Assembly: GCA_020081605.1 (NCBI GenBank)
Contig: JAHREC010000017.1
Span: 1-64,000 of the forward strand
Direction of reading: 5' to 3'
Origin: Albifimbria verrucaria
Lineage: Eukaryota > Ascomycota > Sordariomycetes > Hypocreales > Stachybotryaceae
Length of the DNA stretch: 64,000 bases
Shown here: piece by piece, positions 1 through 10,182 of the stretch
Layout of the letters: the number at the start of each line of letters is the position of its first letter
Numbering within the stretch: the stretch's first letter is position 1
Translations under genes and position numbers: made by a program
The notes under the pieces: model-generated
Told to the model about the DNA's origin: nothing
Databases searched by the model: none
Seen by the model: only the letters and a program-made list of their open reading frames with translations

Positions 1-105
1 CTAACCCTAACCCTAACCCTAACCCTAACCCTAACCCTAACCCTAACTCCTAACCCTAACCCTAACTCCTAACCCTAACCCTAACCCTAACCCTAACCCT
101 AATTT
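1..105. repeat. Telomere, CCCTAA repeats
   Basis: The window opens with about 17 copies of CCCTAA on the + strand, the C-rich strand of a left telomere (TTAGGG towards the end). Two units are the variant CTCCTAA, around 47-53 and 66-72. The repeat degenerates after about 105 into TTAGGG-like words in both orientations. This is a true chromosome end, not an internal copy, because the window begins inside the array. Confidence 0.97.
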
Positions 106-680
106 CCGTTGGGTTAGGGCTAAGGCTACGGGTAGGGTTACGCGTAGGGTTAAGGCCAAGATTAGGCCTGCAGTTTCACCCTTTCTACTCTCTTCACGCT
201 ACTTTTCCGCTTTTTGCCGTTTAGTAGCCGCCTTTAACTGTCTGTTGTTTGCTTCTCGCCCTTGTAAGAAGTCGTAGGCTTCGGCCTTCTTAAACGACCA
301 GCAACAAGGGACCGCCAGAGGGTAACGAGTGGAGACCGAAAAGCAAAGACGCAAACAGTCGGTTACTTGTAAGCGCGTAGTGGAGACCACCCAGGTAGGA
401 AAGATCAGGTAGCCTTAAGGTTCTAGGCTTCAAACAAGTGGAAACCAGTGACTAGCAAAGTAGTAACCAGCAGAGGCCGAGAGTGCTTAGTAAAGACCCT
501 GAAGCAAAAAGCAGACGGCAGATGGCCAACCACACCTGGCGGACAGTAGCAACTTAGAAAGAGCAAACGGAAAAGAAAGCTAAGCAGGTTGCAGGCGACG
601 ACAACAGACAACCGATCTAGAACAGAAAGGACTGGTGGGAAAAGGTTAACAGGCTAAAGCGGGAGGTAAAGAACAAAGAG
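106..680. other. Subtelomeric noncoding sequence
   Basis: I see no gene here. The first 60 bases hold degenerate telomere words (GGGTTAGGG, GGTAGGGTTA, GTAGGGTTAA). From about 420 onward the + strand is strongly purine-rich (AGCAGAGA-type words), leading into the 12-bp array at 681. Short open frames on the minus strand are low-complexity by-products. Confidence 0.6.
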
Positions 681-810
681 CAGAGAACAGAGCAGAGAAC
701 AGAGCAGAGAACAGAGCAGAGAACAGAGCAGAGAACAGAGCAGAGAACAGAGCAGAGAACAGAGCAGAGAACAGAGCAGAGAACAGAGCAGAGAACAGAG
801 CAGAGAACAG
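681..810. repeat. 12-bp tandem repeat, about 11 copies
   Basis: The unit CAGAGAACAGAG is repeated almost perfectly for about 130 bp. The + strand contains no pyrimidine other than C. The minus strand reads as a Ser-Ala-Leu-Phe repeat only because 12 is a multiple of 3. A shorter related run (CAGACAACAGACAACAGACA) follows near 930-955. The type is a subtelomeric minisatellite; I see no gene associated with it. Confidence 0.9.
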
Positions 811-1170
811 AAGATAGACAAGAAAGAGTAGAAAACAGCGACTAGATAGCGAGAACAAACAGGCACCAACAAGCAACTGGGAGAAGCGCTTAGACAAGCT
901 AGGGCAGCGTGACACTAGGAGACTCAACCGCAGACAACAGACAACAGACAACAGACAGCAAAAAGTAGCTTGTGAAAAACTTCCTACAACTTCCTACAAC
1001 TCCTCCTTCCTCAGTGATTAGAGAACTTAACCCACCTTCTCTTAAACTCTTCGTCTTTTCAGTCTAACAAGAACCTTAGCTAGTAACCCTGGCCCACCTC
1101 GGCCTTCAACCCTGTTCTTTGTACCCTTAACCAAACTTCTTCTGCAGACCCTAGGGCCAAAGATCCTCAA

Positions 1171-1199
1171 GGTCAGGGTTAGGTTAGGGTCAGGGTCAG
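1171..1199. repeat. Degenerate interstitial telomere-like repeat
   Basis: GGTCAGGGTTAGGTTAGGGTCAGGGTC-type words are TTAGGG variants in the G-rich orientation, opposite to the terminal array. They probably mark an old telomere or an inversion in the subtelomere. The flanking sequence 811-1170 and 1200-1900 holds no gene I can support. Confidence 0.6.
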
Positions 1200-2177
1200 A
1201 AATTTACCTACCCTATATGCTTGGTCTGCTCGCTTCTATCAACCTTTTCACTCATAACTAGCACTTACCGATAGCTGTTAGAATACTATTTCACCCTATG
1301 CCTTGTATACCTGCCATTTTAACCAGAGTAACCTTAATAGCTGCTCTTTCCTCACGCTTTAAGGTTGGCGGTTAGCGGTTCGACAACGTAGCGGTTAGCG
1401 CTGGCCATAGGACCATGACTAATCTGCCGATAACCCTGATCCTGCAAATCGGCCACCGGACGTTAAGTTGATCCATCCCACGTTTTCCTGCCTAACGCCA
1501 GCACAGGTTATCCTGCTGTATCCTCCTACGAACCAACAGCCTGTTGGTTATCACCCCCAAAGCCCCTGTTGAGGCTGTGTAACCTAAGCCGCAGGACGTC
1601 AATCCATAGATCGCTATAAATTAATGCATCAGCCCCTTTACCAACTTTCTCATCATGCCGCCCGTTGGCTCCCATCCGAATAGCACCTTCGGCCTAATCA
1701 GCTTAAACATAATGCTCAAGAGTTCACTTCACTATAGAAACCATTAAAATTATATTCTTTTATATATCCATCGTCAATTCATAGAATGGCGTCAAAACAT
1801 GCCCACTCTACAGAGACAAGTGAGTCTTAGTGCCCTAATTGGTCCCATTCGCCTGGGAAGTAGCTGATCAGTACCCTAGACCTTGACGCTCGAACTCAAT
1901 CTGACGAGTGTTTGGGGCTTCCCACCCGGGCTCAAGCTATTCGGTGCTGGAGCTCAATTATATTCATGCAGGGGATGAATATCTGGAAGGCCTATCCTAT
2001 CTACCTAAATTATATGGTCGTGGGCTGGGGCGGCCTGAGTCTTTTGAAGCAGGCCGTCTTTTATTAGGTGCCTTAGGGATTTGTATCTTTGTCGCTGTGC
2101 CTATTATATTTCTATGTCAAAGGTAATAGCTATAGTTATCCTCTCTTCGGCTTATGCTATATTGATTATGAAGATAT
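1200..2177. other. No gene seen
   Basis: There are only short open frames without recognisable motifs. A small palindrome (AACCAACAG/CTGTTGGTT) sits near 1531-1549. A 72-codon frame at 1908-2126 ends in a hydrophobic stretch, but it has no homology I recognise and no supporting context. Confidence 0.4.
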
Positions 2178-3107
2178 TTATCGAGATGGAACCTGGTGCC
2201 CCCATTCATCGCCGACCATACATTGCTCGTGATATTTCAGGTTGAACCCATAAGTAATCCACCCTATGATTGATTCCTGTTCCTTTGAGGGCCCGAACGC
2301 AGCAATAGCTCCTTGGGCCATAATTAAACGATTATAGTAATCCAGTATATTCCACTGAAACCCTTTGTAGTCGCTGTTCTCGCTAGGGATCTCGATAGAA
2401 CAAGCTACTTCATCGTACAACCACCTTAAGTTCTTATAGCTAAACTCCGGCAGATCGTTAATCTCGCTGTTCATCATCGCCTTGGCATCCAGGCCGCCAC
2501 TGTCGAAGTATTGCTGATTATATATCTTCTCAACCCCGTCACGGCTCTGAAGGCGTCTCTCGTTAAGTTTTGTTCGTGGTCCAGGGCCGTAGCCTAATTT
2601 AACACGTCTTTCCATAGTGATTGGATCGATATCCATGATTGCGATATGGAGGTCTTGACTGCCATGTTGAAGTGCAAAGACTGGGTGTTGCTTCTCTTGT
2701 CGCTTCGAGAGTGGGTTAAGCTTTGGTTCGTTCCACATGCCAATATGCCGAACTTCATGGCCAAGTTGCTGCGTTAAAATATCCTCCATTCGACGATGGA
2801 GTTTAACGGATCGCGGGAATTCATTGGGGTTCCTTACATTGGGCCCAAGGTTCCAATCATGCATCTCCACGAGCTCGCCAAGTAATTCGCCTGCCGTTAC
2901 CCTAGCTTTTGTATCAAGGCTTTTGGCAAGGGCGATCGACATCTCGCCATAACCCCTTCTTAGGGCTAGAGCTGCCAGAACCGTGAATACTGCACCCTTA
3001 ATGCATGAGTACCTATTCTGCTCGACATCTTCGGACTTAGCGTATGCCCGACAAGATGTAACGAGTTCCCAAAGTCCAAAGCCCATGCCTGGGGTTCCGG
3101 CCACCAC
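2178..3107 (-). CDS. Hypothetical protein, about 310 aa or slightly longer
   Basis: This is an uninterrupted 309-codon minus-strand frame with normal amino-acid composition, not low complexity. I do not recognise the family. Visible features are a Gly-rich start (GTPGMGFGLWELVTSC), an Ala/Leu-rich helix soon after, and a charged middle containing an LGHEVRH stretch (not a full HExxH motif) and DIDP. The C-terminus is rich in aromatic residues. The frame stays open upstream of the first ATG (a FWNAWPINIE segment precedes it). Another short frame starting at 3286 could supply a hydrophobic N-terminal exon (QLLVCLVKLAF), so the real start is probably upstream through an intron or a missing base I could not resolve. 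The secreted nature suggested by that exon is inference. The neighbouring gene is a small secreted protein on the opposite strand 1 kb away. Confidence 0.55.
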   Translation of the reverse strand: MVAGTPGMGFGLWELVTSCRAYAKSEDVEQNRYSCIKGAVFTVLAALALRRGYGEMSIALAKSLDTKARVTAGELLGELVEMHDWNLGPNVRNPNEFPRSVKLHRRMEDILTQQLGHEVRHIGMWNEPKLNPLSKRQEKQHPVFALQHGSQDLHIAIMDIDPITMERRVKLGYGPGPRTKLNERRLQSRDGVEKIYNQQYFDSGGLDAKAMMNSEINDLPEFSYKNLRWLYDEVACSIEIPSENSDYKGFQWNILDYYNRLIMAQGAIAAFGPSKEQESIIGWITYGFNLKYHEQCMVGDEWGHQVPSR

Positions 3108-3286
3108 TTCAATGTTGATTGGCCATGCATTCCAAAATCGAATCGACTTCGTGGCCGATTCTGAACGGAGAGAGTGGTATTTGACTCCAATATATCTATA
3201 TTACTATATATTAACAGGGTCCTCACGAATGCCAGTTTAACAAGACATACCAATAGCTGCACCCTTACTGTACCTATTTTCGCCAC

Positions 3287-4156
3287 ATTTCCTCTGAGGA
3301 AATGGACTTATATGTAGTGCCATTAGACAGGGGTTGAAGAATAGAAGCAAGAGTATAATCTGGCACAAGGGCCCAGCATAAGATAATAATCGATACTCTC
3401 ATAATGCAATAGTAAGAAAGGCTGGTTAATATTGCAGGATTTCTAGCGTTCTTATATCGTGGAGTCGAATATTATATTATTATATTATAATGGCGGAAAT
3501 ACAGTCCCCTTTTAAGCTATTAATTATCTGTTAGTTTATTGCTAACCTTACTCCATCCAGAACCAAACGCTTATCAGCTTATTCTTTTCCCCTTTTTAGC
3601 ATCTTTGTTGGTGGCTTGTGGCTTCTCCGTCTTGAGTTGGCCGCAGACCCCCATATACAAGTCATGCGGTGAATGATTCGTATGATGATGGGGTCTGGAA
3701 CATATAAATAGTATCCAGAAGCTTGTGGGATATGCGGTTAGAATAAGGTCCGCTGTCAGCGTGTGCGAGAAGCATCGGTTTTATGATACGCAGCTCCGTG
3801 TACGAGATATGATTGCTCCGACATGCCCCCAATTCCTGGGGCTTGTCTGGATCATGAGGCTGAGAAGCGTGGGTTTGTTGGTAAGCATATGTTACAGGAT
3901 TCCAAACAGCGCAAGATACGCTCTAACACCCCTGTAGTAATCAGGGCGCAGCAAGCCACCGAACAAAAACGGCGATTTACAGTCTGGTGTTTTCTAACCA
4001 ACGAACAATTCTCCCATCAGTATTAAGAATTCATAAATAGCAGCCATACTTTATAATATATATTTAAATATGTAAGCTCTACGATTCTGAATATTTCTAT
4101 GAACTTTAAATCTTAATCTTTTCTTTAGGCTACCTATATTCATCTCTTGTGAATAG
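3287..4156. other. No gene seen
   Basis: This is an AT-leaning spacer between the unknown gene at 2.2-3.1 kb and the secreted protein at 4.16 kb. It contains an (ATTAT)-like stretch near 3470-3490. Short + frames at 3725-4026 have no recognisable features. Confidence 0.4.
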
Positions 4157-4651
4157 TTGAAAATCACAAACATGCATCTATCTTTAAAATATATACTTTC
4201 TCTTGCCTTTATCCCGTTGAGTCTCCTAGGCGCTATTGCCACACCGATAACTCAAACTGGCGAAGTCCATGGTCATCTTAACCAGCGCACCCCAGTCTGG
4301 AATTGGCCTCGTTGCACTTTTGCAGAGGAAGGGCAATGTACTCTCTATATGGCAACGGGGAAACCATATCCAACCTTCACACAATATCGCACGTTTGCAC
4401 TTTTCGATCATAAATGCAAACTCACATCCCTTTATTATACAGACATAAAGGAGAAGATTGTCAATCTCAAAGGCCATCTACCAGGTGGCATAAGAATCGC
4501 AGTCGACGATCAAATGCAACCGGAAGGTGCTATATCTTATCGTTTAGTAGATACTCCTCTTGGTAGTGGCTTGGAGTGCCATGATTGGGGGAGTATGTGG
4601 ATGGCATCGGCTGCAGGAGACATTTCCCTGTTAAGCAACATTTTCTATTAG
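4157..4651 (+). CDS. Small secreted protein, candidate effector
   Basis: This is an intact 164-codon frame. The N-terminus has a textbook signal peptide: Lys near the start, a Leu/Ile/Phe-rich core (LSLAFIPLSLLG), and a likely cleavage after an Ala near residues 24-28 (AIATP). The mature part is about 135 residues with four cysteines (two in a CTFAEEGQC segment, then one in HKCKL and one in LECHDW), enough for two disulfides. There is no transmembrane segment after the signal. The second ATG (4172, MHLSLKY) would give an equally good signal peptide. I recognise no family. Size, secretion signal and subtelomeric position fit a secreted effector or antimicrobial-type protein, but this is inference. 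Confidence 0.6.
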   Translation: MKITNMHLSLKYILSLAFIPLSLLGAIATPITQTGEVHGHLNQRTPVWNWPRCTFAEEGQCTLYMATGKPYPTFTQYRTFALFDHKCKLTSLYYTDIKEKIVNLKGHLPGGIRIAVDDQMQPEGAISYRLVDTPLGSGLECHDWGSMWMASAAGDISLLSNIFY

Positions 4652-4903
4652 CTACGATAGCCTGATATACATTGGTTGTGTTTAGTGAAAAAGAAAGCAG
4701 CATTAAGTCGGCCCTAGAGTATATAAACCCAACCTAACCTTAACCCCCAGCCGCTTAAGTGTTTGCTACCTCCCAAGAATGGAAAGTGCTGAAGAAACTT
4801 AACATTAATACAATAAAAAGCGAGCTTAGCTCTTGTCAATTAAACGGCAGGATTACCTAAGCCCCATGCCCCACTGTATATAATCTAGTGGGTGACAGTA
4901 CTA

Positions 4904-5870
4904 TTATATTATTTTTTTCTGGTAAAGCCGATCCATACGGATTCCATGTATAGCCTTGTCTAACTCCTGGGCTGCTGTTGCCGTAGATATTTTAATGCTT
5001 TCTTCGATATCCGCCTTTATAACCGCTTCCTCCTTTTCTAACTTGATCTTCTGCGCTGCGATACCCTTGAGGTCTTCGGAGTCCCTGCAGGAAGCAAATT
5101 TCCACCTCATCATGCAACCTCACCAGGCATCGTTCCCCACTTTGATACAGCGATACTAGAGAAGGAACATAACCATTTTGTCCGAGTAGGGTTAGAAGTC
5201 GATGGCTCTGTTTTAACAGACGCCTCATTTCACCCGCGTCGACTTCCTCACGCTCCGCTGATATTTTTGTATGGTGTTCATTGCCTGTATTAGATCCTCG
5301 AAGTCTTCGTCGCTTATCCATCTGGGGAAACGGTATCGATGCTCTTTCCATAGAACCGCCCACGATTCAAGATTAGCCGACGCTGCGCAATCCCATCCGC
5401 GCTCCTTTAGCGTATCTGCCAACACTGCTTTGGCGTATAAAAAGCATGCTTCTTCCATCATACATCGCACAGTTCCGAAAAACTCATACTGTAAGCGGAA
5501 TGGTAGGAAGGCTCGACCTAGGAAATTTCTTTCATGGCCCACTGGCACTGGCTTTGGTTAGGTCTTCAAACGACGAGCTCTCATATACAGACCCATACCT
5601 TCACCCCGTGCCATCGACGCAGCCATACTCGCTATACGGTCTTCGTTCTGATCGATGCCGTTCGCAGTTCTATCGTCGCTTGCTCCGTGACCCTTCATCG
5701 TGTCCTTTGGGGAGGCTGAGCCCCCTCCTCGCGAGGCGAAACGGGCTCTTCTCGCTCGTGCGTTTCTTCGTAGGACGTATTAGATGCGATTTCCATGTTT
5801 GCTCCTGTTCTGCGAATGTCCTTGCCGCTTCTGCCGCCTTCTGAGCTGCCGTCCTCTTCTTCTTCGCCAT
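4904..5870 (-). CDS. Lysine-rich unknown protein, frame broken
   Basis: The reading starts at 5870 (MAKKKRTAAQKAAEAA) and continues through four collinear open segments in different frames to a stop near 4904. The joined protein would be about 320 aa. It has a basic Ala/Lys-rich N-terminal helix, a middle with RNFLGRAFLPFRLQYEFF and WISDEDFEDLIQAM, and a C-terminal charged coiled-coil-like segment (KIKLEKEEAVIKADIEES). The frame changes near 5690, 5270 and 5110 look like single-base shifts, the same kind seen across this window. One TAA in frame near 5555 (KT-stop-PKP) could be a CAA-to-TAA change. I recognise no family. It lies on the same strand as the RNase H-like gene upstream. It may be intact in the organism or a young pseudogene. 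Confidence 0.45.
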
Positions 5871-6103
5871 TGCTGTAATGGTTCGCTATCCGGTTCTTGG
5901 TGGCGAGGATGATGTTCGCTACTTTCTCGAGGGAGAGGAAAAGAAGGGAGAGAAGGAAGAAGTCGATGCATATGAGACATGCGAAATCGCGGTCCGGAAT
6001 ATATATAAACCACCGGACCACAAACATACAGTGCCCTTGAAGTCAGACTCTACGACAGACCGTCGTGCAAGCTTCGAATACGCTTCCTCAATGCAGCAGA
6101 CAA

Positions 6104-6595
6104 CTAAGATGCCTCTTCTAACGCGCTATTTGTCAACGCGTCTGCTTGCTCATTGTGCTCTCGCGCTACATGCCAAAACAAAACCTCCACACCGACTTTA
6201 CGAAGCGTATCAATCCACTTATCTAATTCCTTGAAAAGGTCCGAGTTACGAACTATTTTCTGCTTTGCTGTCCAATAAACCCTGTCTTTTCATACCCACC
6301 GGTTCGGAACCCAGTCCGTGATCCCGTCTACCACATATGCTGAATCTGCTTTGATCACTACTAGATCCAGCCTCTTACCCCAAACCGTTCTTTTTGTATA
6401 TCGCATGGGCCACTTGAAGCGCAATAATGGCAGCCTGAAGTTCTGCCACCTGATTCGTCGTGCGAACACTCGATAATGACGCTTTATTGTATTCGAGTAT
6501 TCCTCGACAAACACACCTGCAGCCATTCTGGCTGTTGGTGTTCCATTGTACCGGCACACACCATCGACGGCAATGACTATGCAATCTAGATGCAT
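6104..6595 (-). pseudogene. RNase H-like domain gene, broken reading frame
   Basis: The collinear minus-strand segments carry all four RNase H catalytic positions in order. These are Asp in VIAVDGVCRYNG (beta-1), Glu in TNQVAELQAAI, Asp in VIKADSAYVVDGI, and Asp in REHNEQADAL near the C-terminus. The spacing fits a stand-alone type 1-like ribonuclease H fold of about 165 aa, which cleaves RNA in RNA:DNA hybrids. The frame changes twice (near 6490 and 6380), and an in-frame TGA follows NRWV near 6290. The stop could be real decay or a boundary of a very short intron; the two shifts resemble the missing-base errors seen elsewhere. It could be a cellular RNase H paralogue or the RNase H part of a retroelement. 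No reverse transcriptase segment is visible next to it, which favours the former. Confidence 0.65.
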
Positions 6596-6619
6596 TTCCC
6601 ATCTGTGTAAGGGGTTTCA

Positions 6620-7500
6620 CATCACAATTTCAAACGCTGCTTATACCATGCATTTATATATTGAGCTTCAGTGACTAGACCTCAACACCACTTTAACCTT
6701 TGTCCCATCGTTTGGTTTTCCAGAGGCTGCATAAAGGAGGGGAGGGATATGCGGCGTGGTATGGTTTGACCATTCATAAAGCAGTAACCCAATCGTTCGC
6801 CAAGGCGTCAGAAACCCTCGTTTAATCCCGGTTTGGACGATTGAAGCTGCTGCGTGAGGGTGGGGGTTTGCAGGGTTCGTGGCCACCAAGCCAATGAGTG
6901 GTGGCCTATGGGCTGTGAACCAACCTTATTTAAAAGCATTGGTGGGAAGCAAACCCGGGAATTCGGACTGGCGAGGGTCACTACGTGAGTTCCTTTTATT
7001 CTAGCTGGCACAGTCGGACCTTTGTGTGATGTCGGCGTCCTATTGCAGGGCCAACCGCATACACAATCGTTCTTGGTATGGAACCCCGTGGGCACCCTAT
7101 TGGTTGCGACCGCATCGTCCGGGTACTCACCCAGGCACATTTACAGGGTAGCGGGGAGCCAACTGCATAAGAGAACGAAACGATGAGATAACGACCCAAC
7201 AGTAAATTGTCAAATATTCCTAGGACCTCCCGGCTCTTGCATGGGCTCGGTTAGGATTCCTGGATATGGATACCAACAGCATATAGGATCATCGTAGGCG
7301 AGGGCTTTCGGGCTAGTCGAGACAGCCACCTCCCGCTCTTTCCGCTCTTCCAGGCCGGGGTTCAATGGGATAAAGGCACAGTACACTGTTCCGCGTAAAA
7401 CTATAAAGAGGTGGCCGATTTCCCTCCTTCCAATCTCCAGCCCGACTCATCTCCTTAGCCCTCACCTGACCATCCGACCATCCAATCATCCAATCGTCCG
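6620..7500. other. No convincing gene
   Basis: Three overlapping minus-strand frames (6668-7199) of 67-110 codons are Pro/Thr/Cys-rich and carry no motif. Their overlap in different phases argues against coding. The last 100 bases (7400-7510) are CT-rich and probably the 5' leader of the secreted-protein gene at 7515. Confidence 0.4.
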
Positions 7501-7514
7501 CACCCTTTGCCAAC

Positions 7515-8043
7515 ATGCTCTTCCTTCCCCTTATCCTTGGCCTTGCCGCCAGTGTCAACGCAATCGACCTCTACCTCGGCTGGAGGGGCGGCAGCAACTA
7601 CGTTGCTTGCCGTAACATAAACCCCAACGTCTGCTGCTCCACTGCTGCAGGAGGGAGCCCTTCAACAGCCTTGACTTCAGAGAGATCCCCAGGAACTGGA
7701 ACATCCAGTGCCGTGGCCACAGAGGCCCCCAGTGTGGCTCGCTGGCCGAGGTCAAGCAGAGCAACGGCGCTACCGCAGTTAGCCTGTTCAACTCTGACTT
7801 TGGTGGCTCTGGCTATGGCTTCGTCTCTAAGCGCTCCACGGACGATGCTGTTGTTGAGACCGTAAGGCCATCTCTCTTGGTCTTTGGAGACGGGGCTCAA
7901 TATGATCTTTCCGAATTGACTGAATCTTCCTATGATGAAATGGTATGTGCCTCTTACGTCCCATAGGCTTGAACCATAAGTGCTTTTGCTAATGACCATG
8001 GTAGTTAGTACCAGCTTTTCCGCTACCATCCTCCGAGTCATAA
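7515..8043 (+). CDS. Small secreted cysteine-containing protein
   Basis: The N-terminus is a clear signal peptide (MLFLPLILGLAASVNA, cleavage before IDLYLGW). The mature start (IDLYLGW, YVACRNINPNVCC) resembles a family of small secreted fungal proteins beginning IDLY with an early CxxNINPxxCC segment; I recall this from memory only. Near 7650 the frame shifts by one missing base in GGG. In the corrected frame the protein continues with WNIQCRGHRGPQCG and GGSGYGFVSKRS. A good intron is visible at 7943-8004 (GTATGT donor, GCTAAT branch, TAG acceptor), and the protein ends at the TAA at 8041. With the missing base restored, the exons sum to 156 codons. The Cys pattern and secretion suggest an effector-like role, which is inference. 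The single shift is more likely a sequence error than a pseudogene. Confidence 0.7.
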
Positions 8044-8439
8044 CATGGCATCCTCCCTCGCTTAACCCCTCGCTTGACCCCTCGCGCTTCCAAAGAGTCT
8101 ACCTGCTAATGTTCGTATTCTTCGTCTACAGTCTCCGAATCGCAGCTTCGAACGGTTCCTCCGACGATGTTCCCGCCAAATTCGACACATCCAGGATCGA
8201 GTAAAGGTTCGATATGGTGGCTTGAGCGCTTGGAATATATGCCAGCCTGGTCCGACGTTCCTCTTGCGATCACCTTGACTGCGGAGGGTAACAGGTTGCC
8301 TTGCATACTTAGTTAAACATTATAGAACTCTGCTACCTCATTCCCTACAAGTCCCATATCCCTTCCAGTGTGTGACTAAATACAGTAATCTGTGAAGTTG
8401 AAAATCCATAGCCCAATTTTTAAGAACAGCAGCTTTCGT
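8044..8439. other. No gene seen
   Basis: This is the spacer between the secreted protein (+) and the glycosyltransferase (-), whose 3' ends face each other here. It contains a short GCTTAACCCCTCGCTTGACC imperfect direct repeat near 8060-8085. Small frames on both strands lack motifs. Confidence 0.4.
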
Positions 8440-10182
8440 TCAGCTCGGCACCCACACAAGCTCAATAATACCATCAAGTGCCTTCATGGGCCTTTTCTTC
8501 TCTACCATCCATCGCTCATCATCCTTCTTTCGAACATATACCTGTAACACGGACCCGTCCTCCATGACTTGCGAGTCACGAAGCTCCCAAGCAATCTTCT
8601 TACCCGTTTTGAGGAGCGAGGGGCGCTGAGGGCCATACGTGTAGTCGAAGTTCCACACATGCTCCTCGAACAGCGGGCGAAATGTACGCTCCACCTGACT
8701 CAGGTCGAAGTCGATCCCATCGGGGTAGTGCGCAATGCTATAACCGTTGGAGATGATGAAGTTGTCCGCAGTAACGAAGCGCTGAAACGGGCAGTCCTCG
8801 CCGCACGTATAGGATATCTTGGTGGTATTTAGCGGGTTGGCCGAGTGCCACTTGTCGCCTCTCTTGAAATGATGAATGCTGTACGGCTTAAATCCGCCTT
8901 CGTAGAAACCCGATGCGTCTCCTACAAGATCGAGCTGCCAGAGGTCCTTCAGGTGCGTGAGACGTATGTCGGTGTTCTCGTATATGCACTTACGAAGGAG
9001 AATGTCTCCCTGAGGACCCCAGCCGGTGTTGGACTGCTTGATCTTGGCCCTCGTCCGGCAAGCGTCAATGCGACTGGAAACGATACCCGCCAAAGGACGG
9101 CTGAGGAAGACTCCACCGCCTCCAAAAGCTTGGGAGCCGTGCACCTTCACGGCCGTAACGTCCTCGGATAAGGTGCCGATATATAACAGCCTTGTATGAT
9201 CATACTGCTTGAACCGCTCGACGAGGCCATTCATCGCCGTGAAGAAGGTGTCGTCATCGCACAAGACCAGCCACTTCCTGTTCGGGGAGTCTTTGTGGGA
9301 GTAAAGCATAGGCACCAGGTTGAGGTACCGGACAGCCATCTCCTTCTCTATCCGGCTATCCCACCCGCTCACTTCGGAATCGATACCGGCATCGGCAAGT
9401 CGTTGCGCGACCTCCGTAAGCTCCGCATCCGTGACGTCAAGGAGGCGAAGGAGGAGCTTGCCTCCGTTAGACCTGCCTTTGCTGTCGGTTAGCCAGTAGG
9501 CCCACTCTTGGATCATCGAAGGGTCGCTGAGGCGCTTGTATGTGGTGGAAATGGCGAATATGAAGTCGGAGAGATCAGCATCGGCCGGGAAAGGCGACTC
9601 CGGGACGGAAACCTCCAAGGGTTCGCTGCATTTCTCTTCCTGGTCGTGGCCACTCAGCAGATCCACCACCCGGAAGCCTTCGGCGTCATTACCTGATGAC
9701 AGGAGGTTCTGCGGTAGCGAAGTATAAGATTGACGCTCGATGGGCTTGCGCGTGAAGCTGATGTAGCGTCTCAAATACTCGACTTGATCGTCCAGCTTGT
9801 ATCTGTCACTTATCTCACGAAGCCTGTCCGTATCAACATTGCAATTCATAACGTGGCTCGATGACGGCCGTGCGCCATGTGCGCTGGTGTTGATGGGTTT
9901 GGCTTGATCACCGCCCGAAAGTTTCGGCTTGACAGCGGATACATCTTTTAAATCAGATGTTTTTAGAAGCAAGTCTGTGGTATACGGTCTCGTTGATGGT
10001 AAGTTCCAATATGCTATCAAAAGAACGGCAATAAGCACAACAAGCTTGAGAGCTCTTGAGAAGGAGCTCCGTATGCCCCAGGTTGACTGGATTAATGCCT
10101 TCGCTAGGGTGCAGGCTCTCGTGGCTTTCGCCGACCAATACACACTATGCGGGGCCTCTAGGCGGCCGATCCACCCTACCAT
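8440..10182 (-). CDS. Fringe/GT31-like glycosyltransferase, type II membrane
   Basis: This is a single uninterrupted 580-codon frame. Residues about 45-60 form one transmembrane helix (LKLVVLIAVLLIAYW) after a short basic N-terminus, the type II topology of Golgi glycosyltransferases. A Ser/Lys-rich stem follows. The catalytic region from about residue 200 has FIFAISTTYKRL, then WLVLCDDDTFF near residue 308, the metal-binding DxD of fringe-type galactosyl/GlcNAc transferases. After that come GGGGVFLSRPL and NTGWGPQGDILLRKC, both typical of fringe-family proteins. The C-terminal part has paired cysteines (CGEDC). The role would be adding a hexose to glycoprotein or glycolipid chains; the acceptor is unknown. 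One oddity is that the first codons lie inside a repeat (10166-10475), so the native start may have been lost or moved, or an upstream exon may be missing. The next in-frame Met is about 110 codons later and would remove the membrane anchor. Confidence 0.8.
   Translation of the reverse strand: MVGWIGRLEAPHSVYWSAKATRACTLAKALIQSTWGIRSSFSRALKLVVLIAVLLIAYWNLPSTRPYTTDLLLKTSDLKDVSAVKPKLSGGDQAKPINTSAHGARPSSSHVMNCNVDTDRLREISDRYKLDDQVEYLRRYISFTRKPIERQSYTSLPQNLLSSGNDAEGFRVVDLLSGHDQEEKCSEPLEVSVPESPFPADADLSDFIFAISTTYKRLSDPSMIQEWAYWLTDSKGRSNGGKLLLRLLDVTDAELTEVAQRLADAGIDSEVSGWDSRIEKEMAVRYLNLVPMLYSHKDSPNRKWLVLCDDDTFFTAMNGLVERFKQYDHTRLLYIGTLSEDVTAVKVHGSQAFGGGGVFLSRPLAGIVSSRIDACRTRAKIKQSNTGWGPQGDILLRKCIYENTDIRLTHLKDLWQLDLVGDASGFYEGGFKPYSIHHFKRGDKWHSANPLNTTKISYTCGEDCPFQRFVTADNFIISNGYSIAHYPDGIDFDLSQVERTFRPLFEEHVWNFDYTYGPQRPSLLKTGKKIAWELRDSQVMEDGSVLQVYVRKKDDERWMVEKKRPMKALDGIIELVWVPS

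Noticed and set aside
646..951. Minus-strand frame with Phe-Ser-Ala-Leu repeats
   Set aside because: It is the translation of the 12-bp tandem array; a period divisible by three keeps frames open on all phases, and there is no start context or domain.
7612..7650. Possible 39-bp intron that would avoid the frameshift in the 7.5 kb secreted protein
   Set aside because: It is too short for fungal introns, its phase does not restore the downstream frame, and it would remove the conserved-looking NINPNVCC segment.
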